A DNA stretch of 64,000 nucleotides from Ruminococcus sp. Marseille-P6503 (GCF_900604945.1 NZ_UWPB01000002.1:744001-808000); one strand, 5' to 3'. Shown: positions 45,967 to 54,938, counted from the stretch's first letter. Program-made: numbers and translations. The notes: generated by a model not told the origin, from the letters alone.

Positions 45967-47454
45967 TTATTTTCTGTCCGTATGCTTGTTTATGGATTCA
46001 TAGTAGACGCAGCTGTCCTTTTCTGCTTTCAATGACAGGCTGAGAGCCTTTGCAGCGCATTTGTAAAGCTCGTCAAAAGTCTTTCCGCTGTCCGGGTAAA
46101 CGCATACGCCAACGGCGAAGTACAGCTTATGCTCCTGATTTTCTCCGGCAAAAAAGCCTTTAAAGCTTGTGCAGAGCGAATCGCATCTGGCTTTAAGCGT
46201 GCTGTGCGCCTTAAAAAGATCAAAATCCGAAAAATCAGCAAACACTGTAAATTCGTCTTGTTCATTGATTCCGATTATATCGTCGGAACCGAACGAGGCG
46301 CTTATCAGATCTCCTGTTTTCTTCAGAGCCTCGTTGGCGTAGTCGCAGCCCAGACGCATTTTTATTTCGTCAAAATCTTTTATCCTTATAAGAATGAACG
46401 CGTATGTGCTTCCGGGCAGACAGGTTTCTATACGGTCGGATATTTCTTCTTCAAGGGCCATTCCGTTAAGAAGTCCGGTAACGGTATCCACTTCCTCGCT
46501 GTCGAACAGCCCTTTGTTTTTATCAGCTTCAGAGGTATATTTCATCGAGGCAATATAGCCTGAGAAAATAAGAATTACAGCAGAAACGGAGAAAAAGGCT
46601 AATATGAAAGCTCCTGCATTTGCTTTTCCGTTAAAAATACCGTCCGCTTCAGCACAGCTTATTACTTTCCAGCCGGCGCTGCATTCCGCCAACGCGCCGA
46701 TAAGACCGTCGCGGGAAAAAATAATGCTTTCGCTATTCTCGGTAAGAAACGACATATTTTCCGGAAGGACGTCCCCGATTTGCTCTGAAGCGTTTTCAGA
46801 GGAATAAATAACGTTTCCGCTGCTGTCAATAAGGTATATCATATCCCGGCTTTCCGAATCGGCGCTTTGAAATACCGTATCGAGCTCGGTAGTATAAACC
46901 GAGGTAAGCAGCAGAGCGTTTTCGTTTATCTTTTTGATGTAATATAGTCTGCTGAACCGGCTGTTGTGTTCCGATATCCAGACGCTGTCGGAATTTTTCT
47001 CAATATGACCGTAAAAAGCTTCAAACATAGACGGTCCGAAAATATCAGAGGTTCCGTCCGATATTTTGCCGGCGCTTTCTCCGTTTCGATAGATTATTCC
47101 GAAATCACAATAGTTTTCCATCAGGCTTAATGATATCATTTTATCAGTGAGCTGTTGCTCCTGTTGAAGCTCCTCAAAGGTCTTGACGCCGTTTTCCGGC
47201 GGATAGTAGGCAATAGTCTCGTCGTCCTCAAATATAGAGGTTCCCGCCTTCTCTATTCTCAGCAGAAAGCTGTTCATGCTTTTTCTGTATTGAGAGGCAA
47301 GCGAAAGCGTGTGATTTTCAAGCTGTGCTTCAAGCGATTGATTACTGTTGCAGATTATCAGAGAGCCTGCCGCCGCGGACAGAATTATTCCCAGTATTGT
47401 GTAGACGGCAATAAGCCGGTTGCGGAGCTTTTTTAATTTGTTTTCTTCAGCCAC
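45967..47454 (-). CDS. Membrane receptor: extracellular Cache-like domain and degenerate GGDEF domain
   Basis: 495 residues from GTG 47454 (SD AGGTGAG). One helix at about 12-32, an extracellular region (about 33-270) of Cache type, a second helix at about 278-300, then a GGDEF-fold domain starting DTVTGLLNGMALEEEI. The signature reads EQDEF in place of GGDEF, and the metal/substrate segment (IRIKDFDEIKMRLGCDYANE) has lost the usual KxxND and GHxxGD residues. Cyclase activity is unlikely; it may bind nucleotide or signal by contact. The next gene is a binding lipoprotein. Confidence 0.8.
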   Translation of the reverse strand: MAEENKLKKLRNRLIAVYTILGIILSAAAGSLIICNSNQSLEAQLENHTLSLASQYRKSMNSFLLRIEKAGTSIFEDDETIAYYPPENGVKTFEELQQEQQLTDKMISLSLMENYCDFGIIYRNGESAGKISDGTSDIFGPSMFEAFYGHIEKNSDSVWISEHNSRFSRLYYIKKINENALLLTSVYTTELDTVFQSADSESRDMIYLIDSSGNVIYSSENASEQIGDVLPENMSFLTENSESIIFSRDGLIGALAECSAGWKVISCAEADGIFNGKANAGAFILAFFSVSAVILIFSGYIASMKYTSEADKNKGLFDSEEVDTVTGLLNGMALEEEISDRIETCLPGSTYAFILIRIKDFDEIKMRLGCDYANEALKKTGDLISASFGSDDIIGINEQDEFTVFADFSDFDLFKAHSTLKARCDSLCTSFKGFFAGENQEHKLYFAVGVCVYPDSGKTFDELYKCAAKALSLSLKAEKDSCVYYESINKHTDRK

Positions 47455-47497
47455 GATCTCACCTGCCGTTTCCGAATATCAGCTTTAATATGTTTAT

Positions 47498-47525
47498 ATT
47501 ATATCACATTTTTCTATTTATTCAA
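47498..47525 (-). promoter_or_regulatory. Promoter of the receptor / binding-lipoprotein genes
   Basis: On the minus strand TTGAAT (47525-47520), a 16-nt spacer and TATAAT (47503-47498). The remainder of 47526-47680 is AT-rich with nothing recognisable. Confidence 0.6.
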
Positions 47526-47686
47526 GACGAACAGGTGCATTTACGGAATTTGTACGATATTTATTAAGTATGAGTTTACATTTGATATAGTAAGAAAAAG
47601 GCTGTGAAAACGCAATTATTGTTTCCGCGCTTAACCAAATGTGAAATGTACACAAAAAAATAGTGCGTAAAATGACAAACAGGCTA

Positions 47687-47715
47687 TTGACAGACACAAG
47701 ATATAGTGGTATAAT
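47687..47715 (+). promoter_or_regulatory. Consensus promoter of the NrdD-like small gene
   Basis: TTGACA (47687-47692), 17 nt, TATAAT (47710-47715): both hexamers are perfect, predicting strong expression. Confidence 0.85.
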
Positions 47716-47804
47716 ACTAAATACAGTACAATAAGTGCTATGAAAGACAGCGGATCTGGGTTGAAATCCGCAGATTGATATTATGAGTGAAAGAGGTTAG
47801 AAAA

Positions 47805-48077
47805 ATGGTTGATGTAAAAGTAAATAACGGCGAGCTTTCGCAGGCTGAGATAAACGCGTACATAACAAGAGCTCATGAGCTTTATCCGGAAAAAACTATC
47901 GAGGGTATAGAGCTTAATGTTGACGGCGACTTTGTTGATATTCAGTATCATTTTGCAGACGTTCCTTTCCAGAGAATTCGCAGGATCACAGGATATCTTG
48001 TGGGAACCATCGACCGTTTCAACAACGCAAAGCGCAGCGAGGTTGAGGACAGGGTAAAGCACGGAGTTGCTCAGTAA
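47805..48077 (+). CDS. Small protein resembling the C-terminal region of class III ribonucleotide reductase
   Basis: 90 residues from ATG 47805 (AGAGG 8 nt upstream; the earlier GTG at 47787 precedes the SD). The C-terminal half, RIRRITGYL...DRFNNAKRSEVEDRVKHG, matches the RITGYL-DRWN-K-E-DR pattern seen near the end of anaerobic ribonucleotide reductase NrdD. The catalytic body and glycyl-radical loop are missing. The first half (ELYPEKTIEGIELNVDGDFVDIQYHFADVPF) is a compact alpha/beta unit. A perfect promoter suggests it is a real, strongly expressed stand-alone protein. Function unknown; similarity from memory only. Confidence 0.65.
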   Translation: MVDVKVNNGELSQAEINAYITRAHELYPEKTIEGIELNVDGDFVDIQYHFADVPFQRIRRITGYLVGTIDRFNNAKRSEVEDRVKHGVAQ

Positions 48078-48211
48078 TTATACAGTAATGCTCTTGCTTT
48101 AAATGCAAGGTAAAGGCTTTATTTGCGCCGTTTGGATTGTCTGTAAGTTTTATCTGAAAAAGCTGTGTCTTGATAAAACGAGTTATGGAAATCAGCGGTA
48201 AATCTATAAAT

Positions 48212-48250
48212 AAAAATATCGGGAGGTCAGGAACCGCCCGATATTTTTAT
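48212..48250. terminator. Terminator between the NrdD-like gene and rlmH
   Basis: AAAAATATCGGG (48212-48223) and CCCGATATTTTT (48237-48248) form a perfect 12-bp stem with a 13-nt loop. It works for both converging genes. Confidence 0.85.
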
Positions 48251-48297
48251 GCTGTCAAGGCGCAGCCTGAGCTGATCAGGGAAAGCCTCAGCCGCGA

Positions 48298-48783
48298 TTA
48301 TTTATGATATTTAGTATGATTTGAAATCTGGAAGCTGCGGTATATCTGTTCCAGCAGCATTATTCTTGCAAGCTGATGAGGGAAGGTCATTTCAGACATG
48401 GAAAGTCTGAGGTGAGCTTTATTTTTTATGTCCCCGCTTATTCCGAAGGAAGAACCGATAATAAAGTTTACGGTTGAAAAGCCGTTGGACGCGCATTCGT
48501 TTATCTTTGAGGCAAGCCCTTCGCTTGAAAGCTGTCCGCCCTCGATACACATGGCAACGTTAAATGCGCCTTTTCTGCCGATATACGCTTCAATGGACTT
48601 GGCCTCGGCTAAAAGCGCTGCGGCTGTTTCCTTTTCCGACGGAGAATCCGGCAGCCTTGCTTCGGCAAGCTCTATTATTTCCAGCTGACAGAAGGGTCTT
48701 AGCCGCTTTGAATATTCTGCTGCGGCGTCGCGCCAGTATTTTTCTTTCAGCTTTCCTACGGTTACAAGATTGATTCTTATCAA
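48298..48783 (-). CDS. rlmH: 23S rRNA pseudouridine-1915 N3-methyltransferase
   Basis: 161 residues of SPOUT fold. VTVGKLKEKYWRDAAAEYSKRL-type opening, MCIEGGQLSSEGLA, FIIGSSFGIS (AdoMet knot) and LSMSEMTFPHQLARIMLLEQIYR are the full RlmH signature. It methylates pseudouridine 1915 in helix 69. Starts at TTG 48783, overlapping the stop of the upstream gene (TTGA), so it is translationally coupled to the metallo-hydrolase gene. Confidence 0.94.
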   Translation of the reverse strand: MIRINLVTVGKLKEKYWRDAAAEYSKRLRPFCQLEIIELAEARLPDSPSEKETAAALLAEAKSIEAYIGRKGAFNVAMCIEGGQLSSEGLASKINECASNGFSTVNFIIGSSFGISGDIKNKAHLRLSMSEMTFPHQLARIMLLEQIYRSFQISNHTKYHK

Positions 48784-49565
48784 AACGCCACCGCCATTCC
48801 GCAGCCGTCGGGCGAGGCGATATCCAGCAGATAGTCGCTGTTTCGTCTAAATTCGTTCAGAAAGTCTACCGCCGAGCTTTCCGCTATAAAGGCGGTGTTG
48901 TTTTCCTGGCTCAGATGACCCAGAACGAACCGGCAGGTTCCGCCTTCGATCAGCTTTTTCAGCTGTCTTGAGCAGTCCGAATTTGACAGATGACCGTGAG
49001 AGGAGGCGATCCTCTGCTTAAGAGTATACGGATACGAGCCGTTTCTCAGCATTTTTTCGTCATAGTTTGATTCCAGAAGAACCATGTCGGCTCCGGTCAG
49101 CTTTCTGTCTACCTCAGGAGTTATTTCTCCGAGATCGGTGCAGGTAACGATGACCTTTCCGTCAGGGCATACTATCCGGTATCCGCAGCTTGCGGGGGCG
49201 TCATGAGGAGTTTCAAAGCTGCTGACGCAGAACCCTCCGACTTCAATATCTCTGTTATCCACCGAATACATTGCGGCGTCCGCCGCAACCTTGTCCGAGG
49301 AGGCAAGTATTTCAAGATTTACCGTCTGGGCATAGACCGGAATACTGTATTTTTTAGTAAGGATTTTAAGTCCCGCGATATGGTCTGAATGAGTATGGGT
49401 GATAAAAACGGCCTGAACCGCTTCGGGAGAGATACCGTTGTTTTCAAGAGCGCCTACAAGACGTTTACAGGAAACGCCTGCGTCAATAAGTATTCCTGAG
49501 TTTTCATTTCCTATGTAAGACGAGTTTCCCTTGCTTGAGGAAAACAGCGGGTAAAACCTTGCCAT
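48780..49565 (-). CDS. Metallo-beta-lactamase-fold hydrolase, YycJ/WalJ-like
   Basis: 261 residues. Opening FYPLFSSSKGNSSYIG and ILIDAGVSCKRL, then the metal motif THTHSDH, match the WalJ/YycJ family of probable exonucleases linked to cell-wall and DNA-replication coordination. Further metal ligands lie in TCTDLGE and LGHLSQENN. The ATG at 49565 follows family conservation, though its SD is poor. An in-frame ATG at 49610 would add 15 atypical residues. It overlaps rlmH, a common pairing. Confidence 0.88.
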   Translation of the reverse strand: MARFYPLFSSSKGNSSYIGNENSGILIDAGVSCKRLVGALENNGISPEAVQAVFITHTHSDHIAGLKILTKKYSIPVYAQTVNLEILASSDKVAADAAMYSVDNRDIEVGGFCVSSFETPHDAPASCGYRIVCPDGKVIVTCTDLGEITPEVDRKLTGADMVLLESNYDEKMLRNGSYPYTLKQRIASSHGHLSNSDCSRQLKKLIEGGTCRFVLGHLSQENNTAFIAESSAVDFLNEFRRNSDYLLDIASPDGCGMAVAF

Positions 49566-49606
49566 GCGATTTTGTCCGCAGCCTTGAGCCGCGGGCCTCC
49601 TCCGTT

Positions 49607-50440
49607 TCATATTGATTTCTCATAAATATATTTTGCTACTGAGTTTTCGGTATTTGCGCCTATTATTTCGTCAGCCTGTTCCTTTACCGCCGTAACGGCG
49701 TTTTTTACCGCAACGGAGTGATCTGCTTCTTCAAACATAGGCAGATCGTTAAGATTATCTCCGAAGCAGATTATTTTTTTCGGTCTGATAAGCTTACGCA
49801 AAAACTGAACCGCTTTCTTTTTTGAAGCCGCCGAGGAGAAAATTTCTATATACCACAGCCCGTCGGAATAGCGGTCGCTGTAGAAAGTAACCTCTGTTCC
49901 TTTAATTTGCTGGGCTCCGCGGTAAAGCGGCAGAAGCCGTTCGTATGAATCTATTATTGTAAAATAAATTATGTCCTTGCGGCATAACGAGCAAAAGTCA
50001 TCGGTACGGGAAAAGGACTTATAGTATTTTATCTTTCGTTCATTATAGAAATCCTGCATTGCTCCGCTTGAAATACGCTCATAATAGGTATGCATAGCCG
50101 TGTCCTCTACAGTATACATAAACGCGTCTAAGCCGCAGCTGCGCAGAAGCGCTATGATATTCCTTACTGTATCTTGATCAAGCAGCGCTTTGCGGATATA
50201 TTTTCCGGCTTTGAAGTCGTATATCAGAACGCCGTTCATTAAAATTACAGGAAAATCAAGCGTAAGACCTTTCAGTATTACTCCGCTTGACGCCAGCGTT
50301 CTTGCGGTAGCGGCAGTAAAAGCTGCTCCGTTTTCTGCCGCGAGATTGAGCCGTCTGAGGCTTTCTTCACTGAGCCTGGCGGAGTTATCCAGCAGGGTTC
50401 CGTCGAGATCAGAAATAAAAAGAGTTTCTGTATTGTTCAT
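49607..50440 (-). CDS. HAD-superfamily hydrolase, Cof type
   Basis: 277 residues. Motif I DLDGTLLD, motif II in TAATAR, and motifs III/IV FGDNLNDLPMFEEAD surround a type IIB cap. Cof-like enzymes dephosphorylate sugar phosphates, flavin or pyridoxal phosphates; the substrate cannot be read here. ATG 50440 has AGGAGG 7 nt upstream. It ends 41 nt before the WalJ-like gene start, so the three minus-strand genes form an operon. Confidence 0.88.
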   Translation of the reverse strand: MNNTETLFISDLDGTLLDNSARLSEESLRRLNLAAENGAAFTAATARTLASSGVILKGLTLDFPVILMNGVLIYDFKAGKYIRKALLDQDTVRNIIALLRSCGLDAFMYTVEDTAMHTYYERISSGAMQDFYNERKIKYYKSFSRTDDFCSLCRKDIIYFTIIDSYERLLPLYRGAQQIKGTEVTFYSDRYSDGLWYIEIFSSAASKKKAVQFLRKLIRPKKIICFGDNLNDLPMFEEADHSVAVKNAVTAVKEQADEIIGANTENSVAKYIYEKSI

Positions 50441-50472
50441 CAGCAAACCTCCTGAATCACAATTCCTGCCGC

Positions 50473-50501
50473 GTATAATTAAAACAGGACGTCCGGGACA
50501 A
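50473..50501 (-). promoter_or_regulatory. Possible promoter of the HAD-walJ-rlmH operon
   Basis: On the minus strand TTGTCC (50501-50496), 17 nt, TTATAC (50478-50473). The match is moderate; placement before an operon start supports it. Confidence 0.4.
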
Positions 50502-50506
50502 ATCAA

Positions 50507-50600
50507 AAGCCTGAAGTTTCAGCATAAGCAGTATATCTGCTGATTTTCTCACCGCATTGTGCAAAATTAATGCCTGAAACTATCTTATGCTGACAGGCTT
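50507..50600 (-). repeat. Long-range inverted repeat between murA and the HAD gene
   Basis: AAGCCTG-aagtt-TCAGCATAAG (50507-50528) pairs with CTTATGCTGACAGGCTT (50584-50600), leaving a 5-nt bulge and a 55-nt inner loop that itself holds short repeats. On the minus strand a T-rich run (TTTTGATTT) follows. It may be the murA terminator or a structured RNA. Confidence 0.5.
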
Positions 50601-50634
50601 CGGATTTCTTCCGAATATCCTGAAAATTTTTATA

Positions 50635-51921
50635 TCAGCCGCTGAGCTGCGATGCGCTTATTTCAGAAATATGAACGCGCTTTATATCCGCACCGAGCTG
50701 TTTTAGCTTTTGGTCTATACACTCGTAGCCTCTTTCGATGTAGTGTATGTTTTCAATTTCGGTAGTGCCCTTTGCGGCAAGACCTGCAATAATCATAGCC
50801 GCGCCGGCTCTCAGGTCGGTTGCGACTACGGGAGCGCCTTTAAGCTCGCCCGTGCCCTGAATAACGGCTACCGTTCCGTCAACCGAAATATCCGCTCCCA
50901 TTCTTCTCAGCTCGGAAACGTATCTGAAACGATTGTCAAAAATGTCGTCCGTAACTATGCTTGTACCCTCCGCCAGAGTAAGCAGGGTGGAAAACTGCGG
51001 CTGCATATCAGTAGGAAAACCAGGGTGCGGCATGGTTTTAAGCGAGGTTTTCATAAGAGGTCCGTCAATAAAAACCCTGACGCTCTCATCGTTTTCTATA
51101 ACGGTAACTCCGACCTTTCTCAGCTTTGCGGTAATTGATTCAAGGTGCTTGGGGATAATGTTCTTGATTAAAACGTCGCCCTTTGTGGCGGCGGCGGCAA
51201 CCATATAGGTTCCGGCTTCTATCTGATCCGGAATAATGCCGTAAGTTATGCCCTTGAGGTAATCAACGCCACGCACTTTTATTACATCTGTTCCCGCTCC
51301 TCTTATATCGGCGCCCATTGAGTTGAGGAAATTCGCGAGGTCAACTATATGGGGCTCCTTGGCGGCGTTTTCAATTATGGTAAGACCCTTCGCCTTAACA
51401 GAAGCCATAATAGCGTTTATAGTACCGCCTACGGTATTGAAGTCAAAATATATCTGAGAACCGATAAGTCTTTCGGCTGTGCAGTGAACCTCGCCGTTTT
51501 CTATATCGTCGGAAGCTCCGAGACATCTGAAGGCTTTCAGGTGCTGGTCGATAGGTCTGTCGCCCAAATCACAGCCGCCCGGCATAGCCACATACGCTTC
51601 GTGAAAGCGTCCCAGCAGCGTTCCCAGAAAATAGGTTGACGCTCTCATTGAACGCGCGAGCTCATACGGAACTCTCGGAACCGTTATTCCTCTGGTATCA
51701 AAATAAACTGTATTTCTATTGATAAGTCTGATTTCAGCTCCCATAGATTTAAGGATCTTCATGCAGATGGTTATATCGCTTATTTCGGGAACGTTTTCAA
51801 GCACACAGGGCTCGTCACACAGAATAGTTGCGGCAACAAGCGCAACCGCGGCGTTTTTTGCGCCGCTGATCGTTACTTCTCCGTGCAGAGGGATACCGCC
51901 GTTTATTACAAACTTATCCAA
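50635..51921 (-). CDS. murA: UDP-N-acetylglucosamine 1-carboxyvinyltransferase
   Basis: 428 residues. Transfers enolpyruvate from PEP to UDP-GlcNAc, the first committed step of peptidoglycan synthesis. SGAKNAA supplies Lys22/Asn23. The catalytic loop PGGCDLGDRPIDQH carries the Cys that fosfomycin alkylates, so target-level sensitivity is expected. FPTDMQPQF and RFRYVSEL are intact. The start is set at TTG 51921 (MDKFVINGG), 11 nt after AAGGAG. A GTG four codons upstream falls in the SD itself. Confidence 0.94.
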   Translation of the reverse strand: MDKFVINGGIPLHGEVTISGAKNAAVALVAATILCDEPCVLENVPEISDITICMKILKSMGAEIRLINRNTVYFDTRGITVPRVPYELARSMRASTYFLGTLLGRFHEAYVAMPGGCDLGDRPIDQHLKAFRCLGASDDIENGEVHCTAERLIGSQIYFDFNTVGGTINAIMASVKAKGLTIIENAAKEPHIVDLANFLNSMGADIRGAGTDVIKVRGVDYLKGITYGIIPDQIEAGTYMVAAAATKGDVLIKNIIPKHLESITAKLRKVGVTVIENDESVRVFIDGPLMKTSLKTMPHPGFPTDMQPQFSTLLTLAEGTSIVTDDIFDNRFRYVSELRRMGADISVDGTVAVIQGTGELKGAPVVATDLRAGAAMIIAGLAAKGTTEIENIHYIERGYECIDQKLKQLGADIKRVHISEISASQLSG

Positions 51922-51933
51922 AGTTGTACACAC

Positions 51934-52464
51934 TCCTTAATTTTACAGCTGCTTTTTGGCAAAGCACCTGTATATTATAGCACAGAAAGCATAAATATAA
52001 AAGCTGTAAATTGGAAAATCTCTGAAATGATTAAAAATCATTAACATTTATTATATAAATAAGTGTATATTAACCGTATTTTTGATCTGCGCATAAAAAA
52101 TTATAGTAAACGTAAAGAGCCTGAATTAAAAGGAAATCAAATAAACTCAGCACAATCGGCAGGCTCTGAAAAAACTGAATAAAGCTTTGGTAAAAACATT
52201 AACACCTCTAATAGTTTACCACAATCGTATAAAAAAATCAATAGTCAGCACGATAAAAATCGCAGTTTTCGATAAATTTCTTTGATTTTTATTCTTATTG
52301 TAACCAAAAAGCAATTAAACCAGGGTAACAAATCGGACAGTTGTAATACAAACGTAACTAAAGTAAGCAATTTGTAATTATTACAGTACAATTTTTTTCA
52401 CACTTTGCGTTTTTTAAGGCTTACGGTATTAAAAAAAGTCTAGAATCGTGGGAATCGTTATGAC
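51934..52464. other. AT-rich intergenic region, no gene seen
   Basis: About 530 bp with no credible reading frame. It contains a minus-strand TATAAT (51979-51974) likely for murA, an inverted repeat AGAGCCTG (52116-52123) / CAGGCTCT (52160-52167) next to an A-run, and a cluster of GTAAY words (52310, 52325, 52343, 52354). The palindrome TTGTAATACAA (52341-52351) is shared, reversed, with the promoter at 13685-13695. Confidence 0.5.
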
Positions 52465-52508
52465 GAAAAAACAGCCGGAGCAGCGGGCTTTCCGCAGTTT
52501 CCGGCTGT
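52465..52508 (-). terminator. ruvB terminator
   Basis: ACAGCCGGA (52471-52479) and TCCGGCTGT (52500-52508) pair around an inner GC-rich loop. The minus strand then reads TTTTTTCG. Confidence 0.8.
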
Positions 52509-52518
52509 ACGGTTTAGA

Positions 52519-53559
52519 TTAAAGCATTGTTTGTCCGTCCTTTAAAATCCCCAGGTGCTCATAGGCAAGCTGAGTTGCGCAGCGTCCTCTGGGCGTTCTT
52601 GAAATAAACCCAAGCTGCATGAGATAAGGCTCGCAGACGTCTTCAAGGGTTACAGCCTCCTCGCCTATAGCCGAAGCCAAGGTGTCAAGACCGACAGGTC
52701 CTCCTCCGTAGCCTTTTATTATCATGTTCAGCATTCTTCTGTCAAGATTGTCAAGACCGAGACGGTCTACCTCCATGCGGTCGAGAGCGATCCTTGCAAT
52801 ATCCTTGGTTATTCTGCCGTTGCCCATAACCTCCGCGAAGTCCCGCACCCGCTTGAGAAAACGGTTGGCGATTCTAGGCGTTCCTCTGGAACGGGAAGCA
52901 AGCTCCATCGCGCCTTCTCTGTCGCAGGGCACTCCGAGGATCACCGCGGAACGCATTATTATCTCGCAAAGCTGATCGCTGTCATAAAGCTCCAGACGTT
53001 CGATAACTCCGAATCTGTCCCTGAGGGGCGAGGTAAGCTGTCCCGCGCGGGTCGTGGCGCCTACAAGGGTGAACTTGTTAAGCTCAATCCTTATGGATCT
53101 TGCGGCAGGACCTTTACCCATGATTATATCCAAAGCGTAATCCTCAAGCGCAGGATACAGGACTTCCTCCACTTGCCTTGAAAGCCTGTGTATCTCGTCG
53201 ATAAAAAGCACGTCGCCCTTTTCAAGGTTAGTGAGGATAGCCGCCAGATCGCCCGGTTTTTCGATCGCCGGACCGGAGGTGGTGCGTATATTTACGCCCA
53301 TTTCATGGGCGATAATGGTTGAAAGGGTGGTTTTTCCAAGCCCCGGAGGACCGTAAAGCAATATATGATCAAGGCTGTCGCCTCGTTTTTTCGCCGCCTG
53401 TATGTAGATCGAAAGATTTTCCTTTACCTTTTCCTGACCGATGTATTCCGCGAGAGTTTTGGGGCGCAGGCTTACTTCAAAGTCATCGGTGGTATCTGCC
53501 TCTATCTGTTTGGGAGCGACTATTCTGTTTTCAATATCAAAATCGCTTTTTTCTATCAT
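52519..53559 (-). CDS. ruvB: Holliday junction branch-migration helicase RuvB
   Basis: 346 residues. AAA+ motor with Walker [10 protein letters not shown], Walker B FIDEIHRL, sensor GATTRAG, arginine finger region and the C-terminal winged helix ending in TPRGR. It drives branch migration with RuvA. The ATG follows AAAGGACA. Last gene of a ruvC-ruvA-lipoprotein-ruvB cluster. Confidence 0.96.
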   Translation of the reverse strand: MIEKSDFDIENRIVAPKQIEADTTDDFEVSLRPKTLAEYIGQEKVKENLSIYIQAAKKRGDSLDHILLYGPPGLGKTTLSTIIAHEMGVNIRTTSGPAIEKPGDLAAILTNLEKGDVLFIDEIHRLSRQVEEVLYPALEDYALDIIMGKGPAARSIRIELNKFTLVGATTRAGQLTSPLRDRFGVIERLELYDSDQLCEIIMRSAVILGVPCDREGAMELASRSRGTPRIANRFLKRVRDFAEVMGNGRITKDIARIALDRMEVDRLGLDNLDRRMLNMIIKGYGGGPVGLDTLASAIGEEAVTLEDVCEPYLMQLGFISRTPRGRCATQLAYEHLGILKDGQTML

Positions 53560-53610
53560 TTTAATGTCCTTTCAGGTAAAACGTATACAGATGTGTATAT
53601 TGCGGCATAT

Positions 53611-54297
53611 TTATTCAGCGGAGATTTCCTGCTTGGTTTCGTTCAGACCGAACTGAGTCAGGGTTATATCTATTGTTTCTGTATCGGAAAAGACCGGAGT
53701 ATACTGAGCGAGAACGGTTCCGTTGCCTTCGTCGTAAAAGGAAACGGCGGCGGAAAGTTCCTTCCAGTTTATAATCATAAGATAGCTTCCCTCAAAGCCC
53801 TCGGGAGCCGGGAACGCCTTGCTGGAGCTGAGCATAGAGCCTGCGGCGACCTCGTCAACTCCCGTCTGTGAATTTAACAGACTGCCCAAAGAGGCTGTAA
53901 TTTTCTTGGTCAGCGCGGCGCGGGCTTCGTCGGAAAACGAATCTCCGGAGTATCCCGACATCTGCATATAGCTGTTCACCTGATTTTCAGACAGCGCATA
54001 GACGGTCAGCTTGTCAGGCTCAGAAAGCTCCGCTTCTGCAAACGACGTATAAAATCCGGCAGCGTCTTCATCTGAAAGACCCATATCCTCAGCGGATATT
54101 TCTTTTGCTGTGGTCTGCGTCAGCGAGGTAAGCTCCCGCGAGCAGGAGCGCATAAATTCTTCGGGAATTATTTTTTCCGAGCTTGTCGCTTTAGACGAGT
54201 TTACGCCGTCCTTTTCCGAGCTTTCGTCCTTTTTATCGCAGGCGGAAAAAGATAGAGCCATAACAGCCGCGGCTGTAAGTGCAAAAAGTTTTTTCAT
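53611..54297 (-). CDS. Lipoprotein of unknown function inserted between ruvA and ruvB
   Basis: 228 residues. Signal peptide with lipobox SFSAC, then a Ser/Lys/Glu-rich linker and a domain of about 160 residues (FYTSFAEAELSEPDKLTVYALSENQVNSYMQMSGY). The domain is unrecognised and resembles DUF4358-like lipoproteins only loosely. Spacing of 47 nt to ruvA and 51 nt to ruvB puts it in the ruv transcript, an odd place for an exported protein. Confidence 0.65.
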   Translation of the reverse strand: MKKLFALTAAAVMALSFSACDKKDESSEKDGVNSSKATSSEKIIPEEFMRSCSRELTSLTQTTAKEISAEDMGLSDEDAAGFYTSFAEAELSEPDKLTVYALSENQVNSYMQMSGYSGDSFSDEARAALTKKITASLGSLLNSQTGVDEVAAGSMLSSSKAFPAPEGFEGSYLMIINWKELSAAVSFYDEGNGTVLAQYTPVFSDTETIDITLTQFGLNETKQEISAE

Positions 54298-54344
54298 AGC
54301 TTTACCGTACGTTTTTATTAAACGTTATCCTTTCATGATTGATT

Positions 54345-54938
54345 TTAAAACCTCGCTAATCCTATAAGAGCTTTTTTGATAAGCTCCTCCACCGGAAGAT
54401 CGGGGTCAAGCTGCGATACAGCTCCCGCCGCCTCCGCCGATGAATACCCCAGAACCTCCAGCGCAGTTATCGTTTCGCCTATATTTCCGCCTGTGACAGA
54501 TACGGGAACGGCGGTCTGTCCTCTGACTGAAATTGTTTCTCCGGCTACCTTGTCTTTAAGCTCCAGGCATATTCTTTCGGCGGTCTTTTTTCCTATTCCC
54601 TTTACCTGAGTAAAGGACTTTGAATCCGAGGTGGCTACCGCAAGGGCAAACTGCTGAGGATTCATGGCGGACAGAATGGCAAGACCCGCCTTTGGACCTA
54701 CTCCCGAAACAGAGATAAGCAGCTTGAAGGCTCTCAGCTCCTCCTTGTCCGCAAAGCCGAAAAGCTCCACGGCGTCCTCTCTTACGCTCATATATGTAAG
54801 CAGAGTTACCTTTTCCTCTCCGGCGATTTTTTGCAGCGTGGAAAGGGTAGTTTTACAGGCGTAGCCTACTCCGCCGCATTCCACGACGGCAAGCTCCGCT
54901 TCGGTGTGTATAAGTTTTCCGCTCAGTGAATATATCAT
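54345..54938 (-). CDS. ruvA: Holliday junction-binding protein RuvA
   Basis: 197 residues. An OB fold (MIYSLSGKLIHTE), two helix-hairpin-helix motifs (VSGVGPKAGLAIL and VKGIGKKTAERI) and the C-terminal domain III (ALEVLGYSSAEA) that contacts RuvB. ATG 54938 with GGGAGA is used rather than the in-frame ATG 17 codons upstream. Confidence 0.95.
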   Translation of the reverse strand: MIYSLSGKLIHTEAELAVVECGGVGYACKTTLSTLQKIAGEEKVTLLTYMSVREDAVELFGFADKEELRAFKLLISVSGVGPKAGLAILSAMNPQQFALAVATSDSKSFTQVKGIGKKTAERICLELKDKVAGETISVRGQTAVPVSVTGGNIGETITALEVLGYSSAEAAGAVSQLDPDLPVEELIKKALIGLARF

